A stretch of DNA of 64,000 nucleotides from assembly GCA_019677205.1 (NCBI GenBank), contig JAAMXY010004238.1:42211-106210 (forward strand), given 5' to 3'. Below the pieces are notes generated by a model. That model was not told where the DNA came from and searched no databases. It saw only the letters and a list, made by a program, of their open reading frames with translations. Numbering within the stretch: the stretch's first letter is position 1; every line of letters starts with the position of its first letter. Position numbers and translations under genes: made by a program. Origin of the DNA: Pinguiococcus pyrenoidosus (taxonomy: Eukaryota; Sar; Pinguiophyceae; Pinguiochrysidales; Pinguiochrysidaceae). Shown here in pieces: positions 1-11,488 of this stretch.

Positions 1-750
1 GGGTTCCCCGCGCTCTGCGCCGTAGCTTTGAGAATCGCATGGAGCCACTGGTCTCTCTGTTTCGTGGTGAAGAAGGACAGCAGGACGCTGGCCTGGAATC
101 CGCCGATGGTGCCGTTCTGCATCATCGGGGAGATCCGTATGACCCTGATCGCGCCGCTGTTGTCGGCTCCCAGGGGCCCATTGGCTCTGGTGGACAGCTT
201 CGAGAGCCCCGAGTTGGTGGGGGGCGAGAGCGGCGGGCAGCCATTCGTCACGTTCTCCTCCTCAATGGTGCATCCGTCGAGCACGACGACGGTCAGGAGA
301 CGGCGCTCCTTCCGGCTGTTGTACGCATACAGGCTACCATTCGCCAGCTCGCACCAGAGCTGTCTCCAGCAGCCGCGCAGAAGCATCGCATCGCCTTCCA
401 CTGCCCTCTCGCGAGCTTCCGCTGCGGCCAGGGTCGTGGCAGGAGACTTGAAGGCGGAGGCACGCCAGGGCGCCTCCACGTCCATGGACTTGATGACGGA
501 ATCCACAAAGAAGTCATCCTTCTCCGAGCCTCTGCAGCTGATGCTGTTGCCCAGGACGAGCGATTCCTGCAGGCGACGACTTCGTCAGCAGCTTTGACGG
601 CCCGTGCAGACGCTCGCTGCGTACCGCCGGGCGGGACAGAAAGTCTTCTTCCTCGAACCAGAGGCAGACCCAGCCCTTCTTGGCCACCCCGGACTTGCCC
701 CGACCCAGCGAGTCCAGCAGAGAGCCGAAGACCTGCTGGAAGTCGGGCAT
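1..750 (-). CDS. PH-domain protein, 5' part (gene continues past the window start)
   Basis: Two exons are visible in transcript order: 750-625 and 566 to the window edge. A 58-nt intron (624-567, GTACGC...CTGCAG, with a CTGAC branch-like site) joins them in frame. The start is the ATG at 750; exon 1 reads MPDFQQVFGSLLDSLGRG and on. Exon 2 carries a pleckstrin-homology-like pattern: RGCWRQLWCELANGSLYAY (beta strands 1-3), then DGCTIEEE, and near the edge the C-terminal helix pattern with an invariant-type Trp (TTKQRDQWLHAIL). PH domains bind phosphoinositides or proteins at membranes; partner and full architecture lie outside the window. It is divergent from the RME-8-like gene, so the two may share the 751-1328 promoter. 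The PH call rests on pattern recognition; a related fold such as FERM-C or GRAM is less likely because of the terminal Trp helix. Confidence 0.62.
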
Positions 751-1328
751 GGCGGCGCGCGGTCGGAGAGGAACTGCAAGTTGCAGCGACGGCGGCGTTG
801 GGGTCGCTTTTGTTCCGACAACATGAAATCTGGGGACCCTGGACACCTCGTGACAGAAGACTCGCATCCCACAGGGTCGCTAAAGATTTGGATCTCGGGG
901 TGATGTCACTCTTCAGTCCTCCGTCCATTGGATGCGGGACTTGGAGGAAAGGAAACGGTTGGGTCCCCGGAATCCGCGCCGGCGCGCTCCGGAGCAAGGC
1001 CCAGCAGAAGCTTGTGGCTTGTTGCTTGCGGCTTGTGGACAGCGGACAGAGACCAGCGGCCGCAAAAAGGAAAGACGAAGGGAAGTGGAGTTTCCCGCCA
1101 TTTTCGGCGTTTGAAAACACTCGAGAGCCACTTGAGCAACGGCATCGGCAGCTTGCTCGACTGCCCTTGGGACCTCAAGGGCTCTGGGAGAGTTGTAGGG
1201 AGGCTGCATCGGGCTGCATCGAGGAGGAAGGGCATCGTGGGCGGCGAAGACCTGCGAGGCGTCGACCAAGATCTTTTCAGCGTCCGCGGCCATCCTGCAC
1301 CCTTGGCGAGTGTGCCGACCCACCGGCG
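751..1328. promoter_or_regulatory. Divergent promoter, PH-domain gene and RME-8-like gene
   Basis: The stretch separates two divergent start codons. An ATTGG box lies at 927-931. No TATA-like element and no supported coding sequence are seen, although plus frames stay open because of GC content. Confidence 0.5.
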
Positions 1329-4300
1329 ATGGGCAACGCCCCCAGCAATGAGCGGGAGCTGCTGAAAAGCATCAGTCGCCTGCCGAGGCAGGCGGAGAAG
1401 CTGTCCGAGGCGACGGAAGAGACTTGGAAGCCGCTGCTGCAGGAGCTCTGCAGCACGTTCCACCCGTTTGTCGATCCCGAGCACGCCGCGTTCGTCCAGA
1501 ACGCGTCCATGTACCACCGCATGCAAGACGGCGGCGCACTGGAAGGTGTTTCCACGGTGCTGACTTTCCTGACAAGGAACCCGGCGCCCGACGTCGACCT
1601 GCGGCTGGGCTTCGACGCCTACTTTCGGCTCCTTTGCGCTCCTCATCTGGCTCCTCTGGCGGCGAAAGATACGAAGCTGTTTGACGCCCTGCGGGCCGCC
1701 CTGAGCCTTCGCCGGGATCCGGCAGTCGCGGCGCTGCAAGTCCTTCACAAGCTGATGGTCGGGGCGCACCTGCCGGATGCCGGCGCCGTGTTGGACATCC
1801 GGCTGCAGTGCCTTCGGCGTGGGGCCCTGGACATGCTCGAGGAGGCCATGTCCTTCGAGCTGTCCGAGGATGAGGTCCATCGAGGCCAGCGAGTGCTTCT
1901 CGCGATGGATGCGGTCTGCGAGGTGTTCGTCTGGGATCGAAGAAGCACCCCGCTGGATATGGCGGACACCTTCTTCTCGCGTCTCCTGCGCAAGCCGGAT
2001 ACGATGCTGCGGCTGTCCCGCCATCCGCAGGCGCTTCTCCGCGGCCGAGCAGCGCTCCTTCTTGAGGCCTGCCTTCTCCGCGGGAGGATAAACGAGATCG
2101 CCGCTCTGCGCGACGCCGCGCGGCTCTGCGGCGCGCTCCTTTGGCAAATCCGCCGAGCGGTGGATCTGATCTGTGACAATCAAGGGGACGCTGATGCTGC
2201 GGAAGAGGAGCCGGCTGGCTTGGTGCAGAACCTGATGGTACCGATCGCCTTTGCGCCCAAAGCCGCGCTACGACGGATCCATCGCGACGTCACTTGCCTC
2301 CTCTGCCTTGGCCACACGGAGAACTCGGCGGCCCTCTGCCGTCTGCTGCCGGAGCGGCTCCTCAGATGGCGGGATGCCCCCGTCACGGGGGCTCCTCGAG
2401 CAATAAGGCTTCCCCATCACCAGGCAGGCTTCGCGGGTGAGCTGGCGGTCTTGGGTGTGAAGGAAGCTGGTGAGGTTGCGCCATCTGCTGGGCGAGGGCC
2501 ATCTGATGGCCGCTACCGTGAGACGCTGGGGTGGGATTCAGAGCCCAGCAGCAAGCGTTTCAGCCTGAAGAGGTTCGCGTTCGGAGATGCCCAAGAAGGA
2601 GCGCCGTACGAGAGTACGCTTCACGGTGAGAACTGGATTGCCTTGCTCGAAGCCCTGGCCACCGACGACGTTGGAGTGACAATGAAGTGGGACGCAGAAG
2701 CACGGAAGGAACTGCGGGATGCGTTGCGGAGGGAGGAGGATATGCTCGACGGTCAGGCTGGCAAGCTTTGGGATGGGATGTCGCTCTCCGTCCGCTACTC
2801 GGCGGACCACCAGTTCCTTCGGGTTGGGAAGGTGTATGTGGATGCCTTGGTGCAAGCCCTGGGGCATCAAATGTACAACAGCGCCGACGACGGAGACCTG
2901 GAAAGCCCTGTGCGTGACTTGTTGCGCAAACCGATTGACAGCCTGTGGAGGTTGTACGAGAGGATCGTCATTGACGAGAAGGTCTGGCACAGGCTCAGCT
3001 GCATGCGAGCGATGCGGTTGATCATCGCGGCGCAGAAGGAGCGCCTGTCCTGCGTCCCCGTCATCCTCTTCGTGGAGATTCTTTGCGAGTTTCTGATGTA
3101 CAAGGAGTCGGAAAGGGAGCAAGCGCCAGCGGATGGCGCGCTCACCTGGTTGCAACTGATTCAGTTGGACGCGGATGCCGATGTCCGCGCCGTGTTCAGA
3201 ACGCCGCTACGGGAAGAGCCGTCGCGCTTCCAAGTTTGCAGGGAGATTGTCCTCATTCTCGACACGATTCTTTTTGGCGACGGACAGCAGCCGTCCAGCA
3301 CTTATGAGCGAGCGGTGGACTTCATCAACATGAAAGGCATCGAGCTGCTCATGCTCTTCTACACCTGGCCTTACGGATCGGACTTTCGCGCGGTCCCGGA
3401 GGAGCATGCGACGGAAGTCACGGGGTGGAGAGCGTATGAGGAAAAGTCCCTGAGCGTCGCAGCCCTCTGCATTCGGCTGACGAGCCGTCTCGTTTCGCAG
3501 TGTCCTTCGGCAATCGAGCTGCTCGCACGACCACGATATCTTCGGAGGCTGGTCGCATCGCTGGGCCTGCTTGGCGGCTTGGGAGCGGCGGACGGGACCG
3601 ATTGCCACGACAGGGAAGGGGTCGAGGAGCTCCTGCACTTGCTGGAGGCCGTTCTCAAGGAGGTTCCTCATGCAATCAGTGGCCTGTACTGCACGGGATT
3701 CTTCCACTACGTGTGCGCGGCGAGCATCAAGCCCGACGGGAAGGGCTGCATGATGAAGATCGCGGCGCGGCTTCTGTCCAGTCTTCATCTGCGACATGCT
3801 GAGCACACGGGAGGGGCCTACGGGACAAACATCCCTTTCGGAGCGAGATACTTCACAGAGCACAAGGATGGCATTGACACCGGCCACAGGTTGCGCCGAA
3901 AGAGCGGCGATGGTGCCAGAACCTCGCTAACGGAACGACTGGACTTGGCGTGGAGCAAGCAAAAGCCTGAGGAATCGTCGCGAAGGGACTCGGCATTCGC
4001 CAAAGGAGGACTAGCCGGTGCGCTTGGCTTTGGCAAGGGCATCAACCAGGCGCAACGAAGCTCGGAGGAGACAGCATTGCCTCAGTTCAGCATCCAACAG
4101 CTTGAAGAGGCTCCCAGTGTCGAGGATGAAGATAATGCCACGGGCGAAGATTCACGGCAAAGCGGCGGAGAAGCGCAGGCAGCTCCCAAAACCACACCCT
4201 GGCATCTGGCCAACGAGTCGTATCTGCAGTGCTTATGGCCGCAGGGCCTCATCGCCGCATTGATTGCTCTCGCTCCGGACGAGTTCTGCCGAGTGTTCAA

Positions 4301-6731
4301 TGCGCCTGCGGTGGACACTCCCGACATCTACTGGCACACGGGGATGCGATCATCACTGAGAGACTCCATCGCCAAGGTGGTGGTGAGAAACCTAAGGACG
4401 CAGCGACCCATGCTGGACAGCATCCTGTCCTCGGACGACGAGCCAGACTTTGACGAGTCGCTGCTGTCTCTGACGGGAGTTCGCTTCATGCCCAACATTG
4501 GGTCGTGCACGAAGGACAGCGAGGACAACCTGCCTCGGCTTGCTACGTTCCCGCCACCGGCCTTGGTCGGTCGGGAAGGATTGAGCTTGGGGCCAAAGCA
4601 GAAGATGGCGAGGTTTCAATCGCTCTTTCTCCGTGCGTTTCTGCATGCTCGCAAGGACGACGACTTCATCGTAGCCCCGTACCCTTCCATCTTGAAAGAG
4701 GTGCTAGCGTTCATCGAGCAGAGCGATGCTGGCTTTGACCGGAGCAACGGCAGGGAGGAAGACCTCTCACAAATGGAGAATGTGGAATCGACCCACCAGC
4801 TGCGCATCGCGCTCTCTGTGGCCCAGAGACTGTATCTATTTTGGCCAGCAACTCGCTCGTATTGGTCCGCTTCCGCTGCGAAGGTGATCTCCGAGACGAT
4901 GCGGAAGAGCCTCTCGCAGGATCGCAGTGCGCTGCCAACGGCCTCCGCGGCGCTTGCTTTGCTAGTTACTGTGCTCCGCTGCCCTGAAGGTGGAGCTGAA
5001 GGTGGAGCTGAAGGCGAAGCTGAAGCTGAAGCTGAAGCTGAAGTTGAAGCCGAAGCTGACGGTAGAGGTGCAGGCGGAGACACCGCTATGCGCGCCATTG
5101 GGGTGCTGGACAGTGTCTTCTTTGTGCTGGAGGTAGCAAGCGTCCGACTGGAGACGATGGCGAAGAGCCTTGACGAATCTCGAGAGCGCGAGGTCTGGCT
5201 GAATCGATCGCAGGTTGCCTCCCTCTCAGCAGCAATTCTAGGGCTGGAATGGATGACCAGTCAGTTCAGCACGCTTCCCGAGGCTGTCCAGATGGAGTGG
5301 CTAACGTTTCTCGAGGAGAGGGTCCATCGCTTCCTTCGGATCGTCCAAAGGCTCCTGGTTCCGCAGTTCCTCAGGAAGTGCCCCCCTCTCGTTGGATCGG
5401 TGCTCGAGCTGTTGAATGCTCTCGCCACGCTGCAAGCCGCTCGGCTCTTTCTTGTACACCTAGGGATACCCCTTATGCTGCTCTCACGACTTCTGAATCT
5501 CGTCAATGAGGAGCCGGACATGACTCAAGGTCTGGCCTCGGCCAAGCAAGACGTTAGCCACTCCTCCCTGGCGGCGAAGACGCGTCGCTTGGCGAGAGCT
5601 TGGGCGCTCGAGTCTACGTCGGAAGTGTTGGAGGATGCCACGTTGCCTCCGCTCGACGGAAGCGACTCGGCGTCGAACTTGTTGTCAGAGGAGGAGGACG
5701 AGGACGAGGAGGAGGAAGTAGACTACGATGACGAAGAAGCAGGAGAAGAAGGCGACGCGGACAGCCGCTCTAGAGCGCCTTCGGCCGCAGTTGCATCGGC
5801 GCTCGCTTCCTTGCGGCCTGCCAAAGATACCGAGGAGGACGCAGCGGACCATGCAATGCCAGTCGCGCGCGGTCCGCCCACGATAGGCCAGTGGCAAATG
5901 GAACTGACGTCCGTCCCCTCAGCGAACTTGACTCTGAGCATCGCTGGCGCGCTGAGGAACCTTCTCGGATCGGGACACGCCGTCCAGCAGCAGGAGCATC
6001 TCGATGGGAGGTCACCGGAGCTTCTTGTCAAAGACGGCTTTCGACAGCTCCTCACGCCTGGCTTGGTCTACGTCCTGCGCAATCAAGGGCCCTCGGCCTT
6101 CGTTCAGATTCTGGGCAGCACCATCGGAACGAAGACGGCGAGGGTGATGTGGTATCCTCCAATGAGAGGGAAGCTCACAAAGGTTGTGGCAGAGGAGCTA
6201 CGGAAGGTCGAAGCGCGACTCCAGGAGAAGCGGAAGCCTCTTTGGGAGCTCTCGAGCTTCGTCTCGGTCGATGGCTGCAAGTATCTGTACACCATGATTG
6301 CTGAAGAAGTTGTCGTGGATGACATTTTCATCGAGGTCCTTGCGCGGAAGGACGAAGGCTCGTGGGAAAGCTGGCTTCAGGATTGTCTGGAAGGTACCAA
6401 TGCAGATGTGCGGCAGAGGGACCAGGCACGGCGTAACGTTTGCTCCCTTAGATGAGGCAATAAACGACCGGTCTTTGAAGGCCAAGCTGAGGCAGTCCAT
6501 CGCATCTCTGGAGGCTGAGAGGCAACGCATGGCATCTGCTGTCGACGGCAACTTGCGGAAGCGTGGGAAACGACTGGAAGGTAGGCCAACCAGCTGTCAG
6601 TGATGGCGTTGATGAGGATCCAGCGCGTTTCGAGGATCCAGCGCGTTTGAAGCTGACGTCTTGTTGTGCCAGGCGAGCTGAAGTTGACACGTCAAGTCTA
6701 TGAGAGGCTCGTGCAGCTGATTCCAGTGTGA
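1329..6731 (+). CDS. RME-8/DNAJC13-like endosomal trafficking protein, without a visible J domain
   Basis: Exons 1329-6393, 6452-6580 and 6673-6731 (introns of 58 and 92 nt) give about 1,750 residues. RME-8 (GRV2/KAM2 in plants, DNAJC13 in animals) works on early endosomes with retromer/WASH. Family signals are the segment LYCTGFFHYVCAASI, then APAVDTPDIYWHTGMRSSL, which matches the IWN-repeat consensus (TPxxIWxxxMR), followed by a conserved-looking LFLRAFLHARKDDDF, and a C-terminal degenerate IWN repeat (TARVMWYPPMRGKL...DDIFIEVLARKDEGSW). The rest reads as alpha-helical armadillo-like sequence. Animal and plant members have an HPD-bearing J domain between IWN repeats 2 and 3; none is seen here. 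Acidic low-complexity tracts lie near residues 1220-1250 and 1450-1475. The start at 1329 gives MGNAPSNE, an N-myristoylation-type terminus; the frame is open upstream but that part looks non-coding. Splicing at the 3' end replaces an early stop at 6455. Confidence 0.72.
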
Positions 6732-6930
6732 TATCCGCTTTTCTGCTCCGGCGCCGATTCCGGACTGCTTTCCACGCAGCTCCAAAGCGCCGTTCGACCG
6801 AAACGCCTGAACGCCCGGACCATCGACGCTTGTTTCTCGGTCCGTGATTGGCGTCAGCTATCGAGAGGACGAGAGCAGCCTTAAGAGATAGGAAGAACAT
6901 GCGCTTGCTCAGTTGTCTGTCTTTTGGGCT

Positions 6931-8497
6931 CTATTCCTTAACCATCCTGCCCCCGCCGGCTTGGTCGGGTCGGACCTGCGCCGTGACCGCTGGCGACCCG
7001 GAGTTGACGTCTCGTACGGCTAGAAGCACCTCCGGCATGCCGGCTTCGCCTTCCTCCGGCCAGCGGATCTCCAGCGTGCCGTAGTTGAGGCCGGTGTAGT
7101 ACGCGTCCCGGTCGACGCGGTGGTCATGGTAGTAGCTCAGCAGCGGTGGGTACAGTCGCCTGGTCTTCGGCGACGTCCCCAGACTATGCGTCGAGCCCGA
7201 TGCCGTGATTTCGATGGCGGTCACCTTCCCCGAATCCTCGCCATCTTCTGCTCGGTAGGGCGTGCGAGAAATCTCCCCGTGGTGAACATCTCCGCTGATC
7301 ACCACGACGCCGGGCACCGCCTTCTCCTTGAGGAGATCTGCAAGAGTCATTCAATGACCATTGAGCTTCCCTTAGCTCGAGGCTACGCGGCGCAGGAGCA
7401 GCGACCATGAAGGCAGCTTTGACCAAAGGCAGGCGTACCGAGGAAGCGCTGCTTCTCGCGAGGGAAGTGACTCCAGCCCTCGAAGATGGGATTCGAAGTG
7501 AGCATCACGGTGCTGCTGATGATAACATGCACTTTGGCATCGGACTCGGTAAGTTCCTTGTCCAGCCACTCCCACTGCGCGTCGCCGAGCATCGTACTCC
7601 ACCCCGCGTTCAAGTCAACGAGGCGGTAGTCCGTGAAGGGAATCTTGATCTACACCCGAAGACAAGAGATGAACGTCCTGGCTGTTCGCGGCGTGCTTCC
7701 ACGTGTGCGCAAGTCGCCGATCCCACCAACCTGCGAGACGAACCGCGATATGGCCGCGAGGAACGGCATGTACTTGCCCACGGCGGGGAACCAATGAAAC
7801 CACGCTCCAACCGACGGGATCACGTAGTGCGACCGGAAGCTCCGGACGTCCAGGATGATCACCTTCACCTTGCGCTCGCCTTCTCCATACGTGATGCTCT
7901 TGTACAAGCCCTGTCTCTTGCGCCGCGGATGGTCGGCAGGCAAGCCCAAGAAGTCCAAGAACAGCTCTTGCCGTTCCGGGATGTTGGGAACCTCTCGGCC
8001 GCCATCGTTCACGCCGATGTCATGGTCATCCCACACGCCGTCCAGCTTGACGCCGTTCTCCGCCGCATACCGCAGGAAGCGCTGGTAGGACTCGACCCCC
8101 ACTTGCTCCTGCCGATGTTCTCACTTCTTCAGCACCCACTTGTGCACCGCCAGCATACCCGCCTTTGATACCTCGAAGCCGCGCGCGAGATCCACAACCT
8201 CCGTTCCGTTGGCGTACACGGCGTCTCCAGTCCACAGCCAAAGCTGAGGCCCGAAGTTCTCCACCTGCCGAGCCGCATTCCGTCAGGTCCTGACCACTCT
8301 ACAGCTGTCCCCAAGTGGGAATGCACGGTCGGTACTCCGCACACCTGTGGCCACAGCGCGTTCTGCCCGGCTTTCCAGGCTTTGACGCAGCTGGTGAAGG
8401 CCATGCGCTCCAGCGTGACATCCGAGATGACCTCGTCCACGCCGAGCGCAGCGCTCAGGAAGCTCGAGGCCACGAGGAGGCGCGAGAGGAAGCCCAT
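6931..8497 (-). CDS. PhoD-like alkaline phosphatase / phosphodiesterase, secreted
   Basis: Five exons (8497-8345, 8264-8172, 8108-7731, 7649-7439, 7337-6931) encode 413 residues. PhoD enzymes hydrolyse phosphomonoesters and phosphodiesters with a Ca2+/Fe3+ centre and are typically made for phosphate scavenging. Metallophosphatase motifs appear in family order: TGDAVYAN near residue 65, GVWDDHDIGVNDGG near 105-118 and ISGDVHHGEISR near 295. The N-terminus MGFLSRLLVASSFLSAALG is a good signal peptide, so the enzyme is probably periplasmic, surface or secreted. The ATG at 8497 is chosen because it begins the signal peptide; an upstream in-frame extension adds MHFSRHLNQ but lacks a better start. 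Intron 2 (8171-8109) is 63 nt and contains an in-frame TGA, so retention would truncate the protein. Its start faces the glutamate-cysteine ligase gene. Confidence 0.9.
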
Positions 8498-9072
8498 TTG
8501 ATTCAAATGGCGGGAAAAGTGCAAAGGAGTCTCTTTCGCGCGGGAAACCCGCGGAATGGAGAGACCGCAGAGACTCCGATCCTTGCTGCCGCTGAATCAT
8601 TGCGAAATAACGAAGTTGAGATAAGAAAATTCAAAAGCACGGATTGGAGATCCCATTGGCCGAATGGCAGTTTGCCAAATTAGACAATGAAAACAAGAAA
8701 GCAACCCCAAGATTCGAAGTGGACGAAGGCGGAGGAATTCTGGAGGTCCTCCGAAGCTCTTCGAAGAAGCTTAGGAGGCGCATTCCACAGGCAAACAACG
8801 AGCGGTCGATCTGCGGACGAGACGCCCTTGAGCCTTTGCAGTTTCTTGGACCGTTGCGCGCAGTGCGGCCCATCCTTCGCCTCGCGAATGGACGAGGTCG
8901 ATCGCCCGAGCGCCTCTGTATTGAAGCTGAGCCGTTGCTTGCGCGCACTTCCTCTCGCAACGCCTCCCGGTGCCCGGCTGTCGCCTCGGCGTTCGTTCGT
9001 CACCGTGCAGTTTCAAATCACTTCGTGAACGTGAAACGACGCCAGCATTAACCCCCCGACCCGAAAGGCAGC
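8498..9072. promoter_or_regulatory. Divergent promoter, PhoD-like and GCLC genes
   Basis: Contains two closely spaced ATTGG motifs around 8644 and 8655 and an AT-richer segment (8600-8720) than its surroundings. No supported gene. Confidence 0.5.
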
Positions 9073-11270
9073 ATGGGCCTGCTCAAGGTCGGCAGACCGC
9101 TCAAGTGGGAGGATGGCAAGCCGCACATGAAGTACATCCGCCTGCACGGCGTCCTGCAGTTTCTGAACACTTGGCGCGCGGTGCGGCACATTGAGAACGA
9201 CGAGCTCAAGTGGGGCGACGAGGTGGAGACCGCCATCCTCAAGGTGGATGAATCCTCCAAGAGCGTCAAGGTCCACCTCGTGGGCTCTGAAATCATGGAA
9301 CGCTTGCAAGCGCTCGAGGTGAGGCCAGGTGCTCCGCGGGCTCGTGCCTCCCGGCAGGCAGGATCTTACAGGATATCCGCCAGGGCGAACACGAGCACCT
9401 TCGCGACGGCGTTGTGTGGCACCAGGAGTACGGCGCGTGGATGCTCGAGTCGACGCCGAGGAATCCGTACGGAAGGAACGTCACGGATCTCTTCGCTGTC
9501 GAGCGCAACATGCGCCTCCGCCGTCGCCGGCTCCTGGCAGCCCTGTCCGACGATGAGATTGCTCCGTACATGGTGAACTTCCCGCTGCTCGGAGTGGGCC
9601 GCTTCGCCGAGCCATGGGAGGCGCCCCGCGGGCCGGTGGCCAACTCCGAGTGCATCCCGGACAACGTGATCAATCCCCATCCGCGCTTCGGGACCCTTTC
9701 TCGGAACATCCGCACTCGCCGCGGCGCCAACGTAGACATCCGGCTGCCCCTCTTCCGGGACACCCACACCCCGGAGTACAGCAAGGGATCCGCGCTGGAG
9801 CCCGTGGTGAAGATGGATGCCATGGCGTACGGCATGGGCTGCTGCTGCCTGCAGGTCACCTTCCAGGCTCGCGATCTCCAGGAGTCCCGCTACATGTACG
9901 ACCAGCTGGCCGTCCTGGCGCCCATCATGCTGGCCTTCTCAGCCGCGGCGCCGGTGTTCAAGGGACGCCTCGTCGACACCGACGTGCGCTGGAGCGTCAT
10001 CGCGGAGTCCTGTGACGACCGTCGCCCCGCGGAGCGCGGGGAGGCGGTGGATCTGGACGAGGCGCGGGACTCGACCATGGTGGGGGACGGGATCAAGCGC
10101 GTGTACAAGTCTCGCTACGACTCCATCTCGCGCTACCTCTACACCTGCAACCCCACCAACGCCAACCCGTGCTGCCCCATCGCGCAAGGGGCCATCCGCT
10201 CAAGGCATGCCGTGGAGAAGTACAACGATGTCGAGTGTGCCGTCGACGAAGAAGCCAGAGACCTGCTTCTGGCGAGCGGTCTCGATGACGTCATGGCCAA
10301 CCACATTGCCCATCTTTTTGCACGCGACCCGTTGGTCATCTTCGAAGGTGCCGTCGAGGAAGTTGACGACGAGAAGTCGACGGAGCATTTTGAGTCCATT
10401 CAGAGCACCAATTGGCAGACGGTGAGGTGGAAGCCGCCTCCGCCGGTTCCCGAGGGCAGCACGCGCGCGATCGGGTGGCGGGTCGAGTTCCGCAGCATGG
10501 AGATCCAGCCGACGGATTTCGAGAACGCGGCGTTCTCCGTCTTCATCGTGCTCCTCACGAGGGCGATTCTCGCCTTCGATCTGGCGCTCTACGTGCCCCT
10601 CTCGCTCGTGGACGAGAACATGCGCCGAGCCCACCTGCGCGACGCGTGCCAGTCGCAGAAGTTCTGGTTCCGGAAGAACCTCGCCCCACTGTCGGCGAAG
10701 GAGGAAGTGAAGGAGGAAGCCGCCGAAAGCAGCCAGATGGAGAACTGCGCCTTCAGCAGCGGAGACGCGGTCGAGGAGCTCACCATGGACGAGATCTTCA
10801 ATGGAAAGGAGGGCAACTTCCCGGGGCTGATCCCCCTAGTGCGCGCCTATCTGGAGTCCATCGATCTCGCTGCCGACGACGTGTCTCGACTCGAGAAGTA
10901 CCTTGGCTTCATCAGCGACCGCGCGGCCGGGCGGCTGGTGACGCCAGCCACGTTCATTCGCAGGTTTGTGACGGGCCACCCGTTGTACCAGAACGACTCC
11001 GTGGTCTCGGAGGCGATCGTGTATGATCTCGCCACGGCAATAGACGAGATTGGCCGGGGCGTCCGGCACGAGGAGTCTCTCCTTGGCTCCTTCGAGGTCA
11101 GCCCGGTGGGCCGCGAGGATCCGTACGAGACTCCCCTGCGGTCTCGCAGGCTCAGCGGGGCGGAAAGGGATGAGCTCCTTCGGCGGTATACGCACCGGGA
11201 GTCCTTTCGCACGCAGGAGAAGCGAGTTGAGACCGCCATCTCCTCGGCGCAGGTGGCGGTGTCTGGATGA
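9073..11270 (+). CDS. GCLC: Glutamate-cysteine ligase catalytic subunit, animal/fungal type
   Basis: Exons 9073-9318 and 9372-11270 (one 53-nt intron, phase 0) encode 714 residues. The enzyme joins L-glutamate and L-cysteine with ATP, the rate-limiting step of glutathione synthesis, in the cytosol. The sequence follows the eukaryotic GCLC family from end to end: MGLLKVGRPLKWED at the start, LKWGDEVE, YGAWMLESTP, NIRTRRGANV, MDAMAYGMGCCCLQVTFQA, SRYDSISRYL, HFESIQSTNWQTVRWKPPPP, GWRVEFRSMEIQPTDFENAA and NGKEGNFPGLIPLV. It is somewhat longer than the human protein (637 residues), with extra sequence around residues 310-350 and at the C-terminus. This is the GCLC fold found in animals and fungi, not the plant/proteobacterial GSH1 type. 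No plastid or secretory presequence is visible, so a cytosolic location is inferred. Confidence 0.97.
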
Positions 11271-11488
11271 TGGGTGCTCTGCGGCGGGGCCGTGCAAGGA
11301 ATTCACGCTCGCGTACGGGGGCCGCCTGCACCGGCTGGTTGCCGTGGCTGACGACGCTGCGAGCTGCCATGCAGGACTGGTGTGAGGAAGGTGTACATAT
11401 CTGTATCCATAAACCACCAACGAATAGTTACAAAGCATCTTGAGTCAACACGTGTTTGAACATTTGATTGAACGCCAGCGTCGCGTTT

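Noticed and set aside
39-1328. N-terminal extension of the RME-8-like frame to position 39
   Set aside because: The frame is open but the translation is Arg/Gly/Pro-rich without family similarity, and it overlaps the well-supported PH-domain exons on the other strand. The MGN start at 1329 is preferred.
8109-8171. Selenocysteine or stop-codon readthrough at the in-frame TGA of the PhoD-like gene
   Set aside because: A 63-nt GT-AG intron removes the TGA and keeps the frame, with the size and signals of other introns here; no SECIS-like element was sought successfully.
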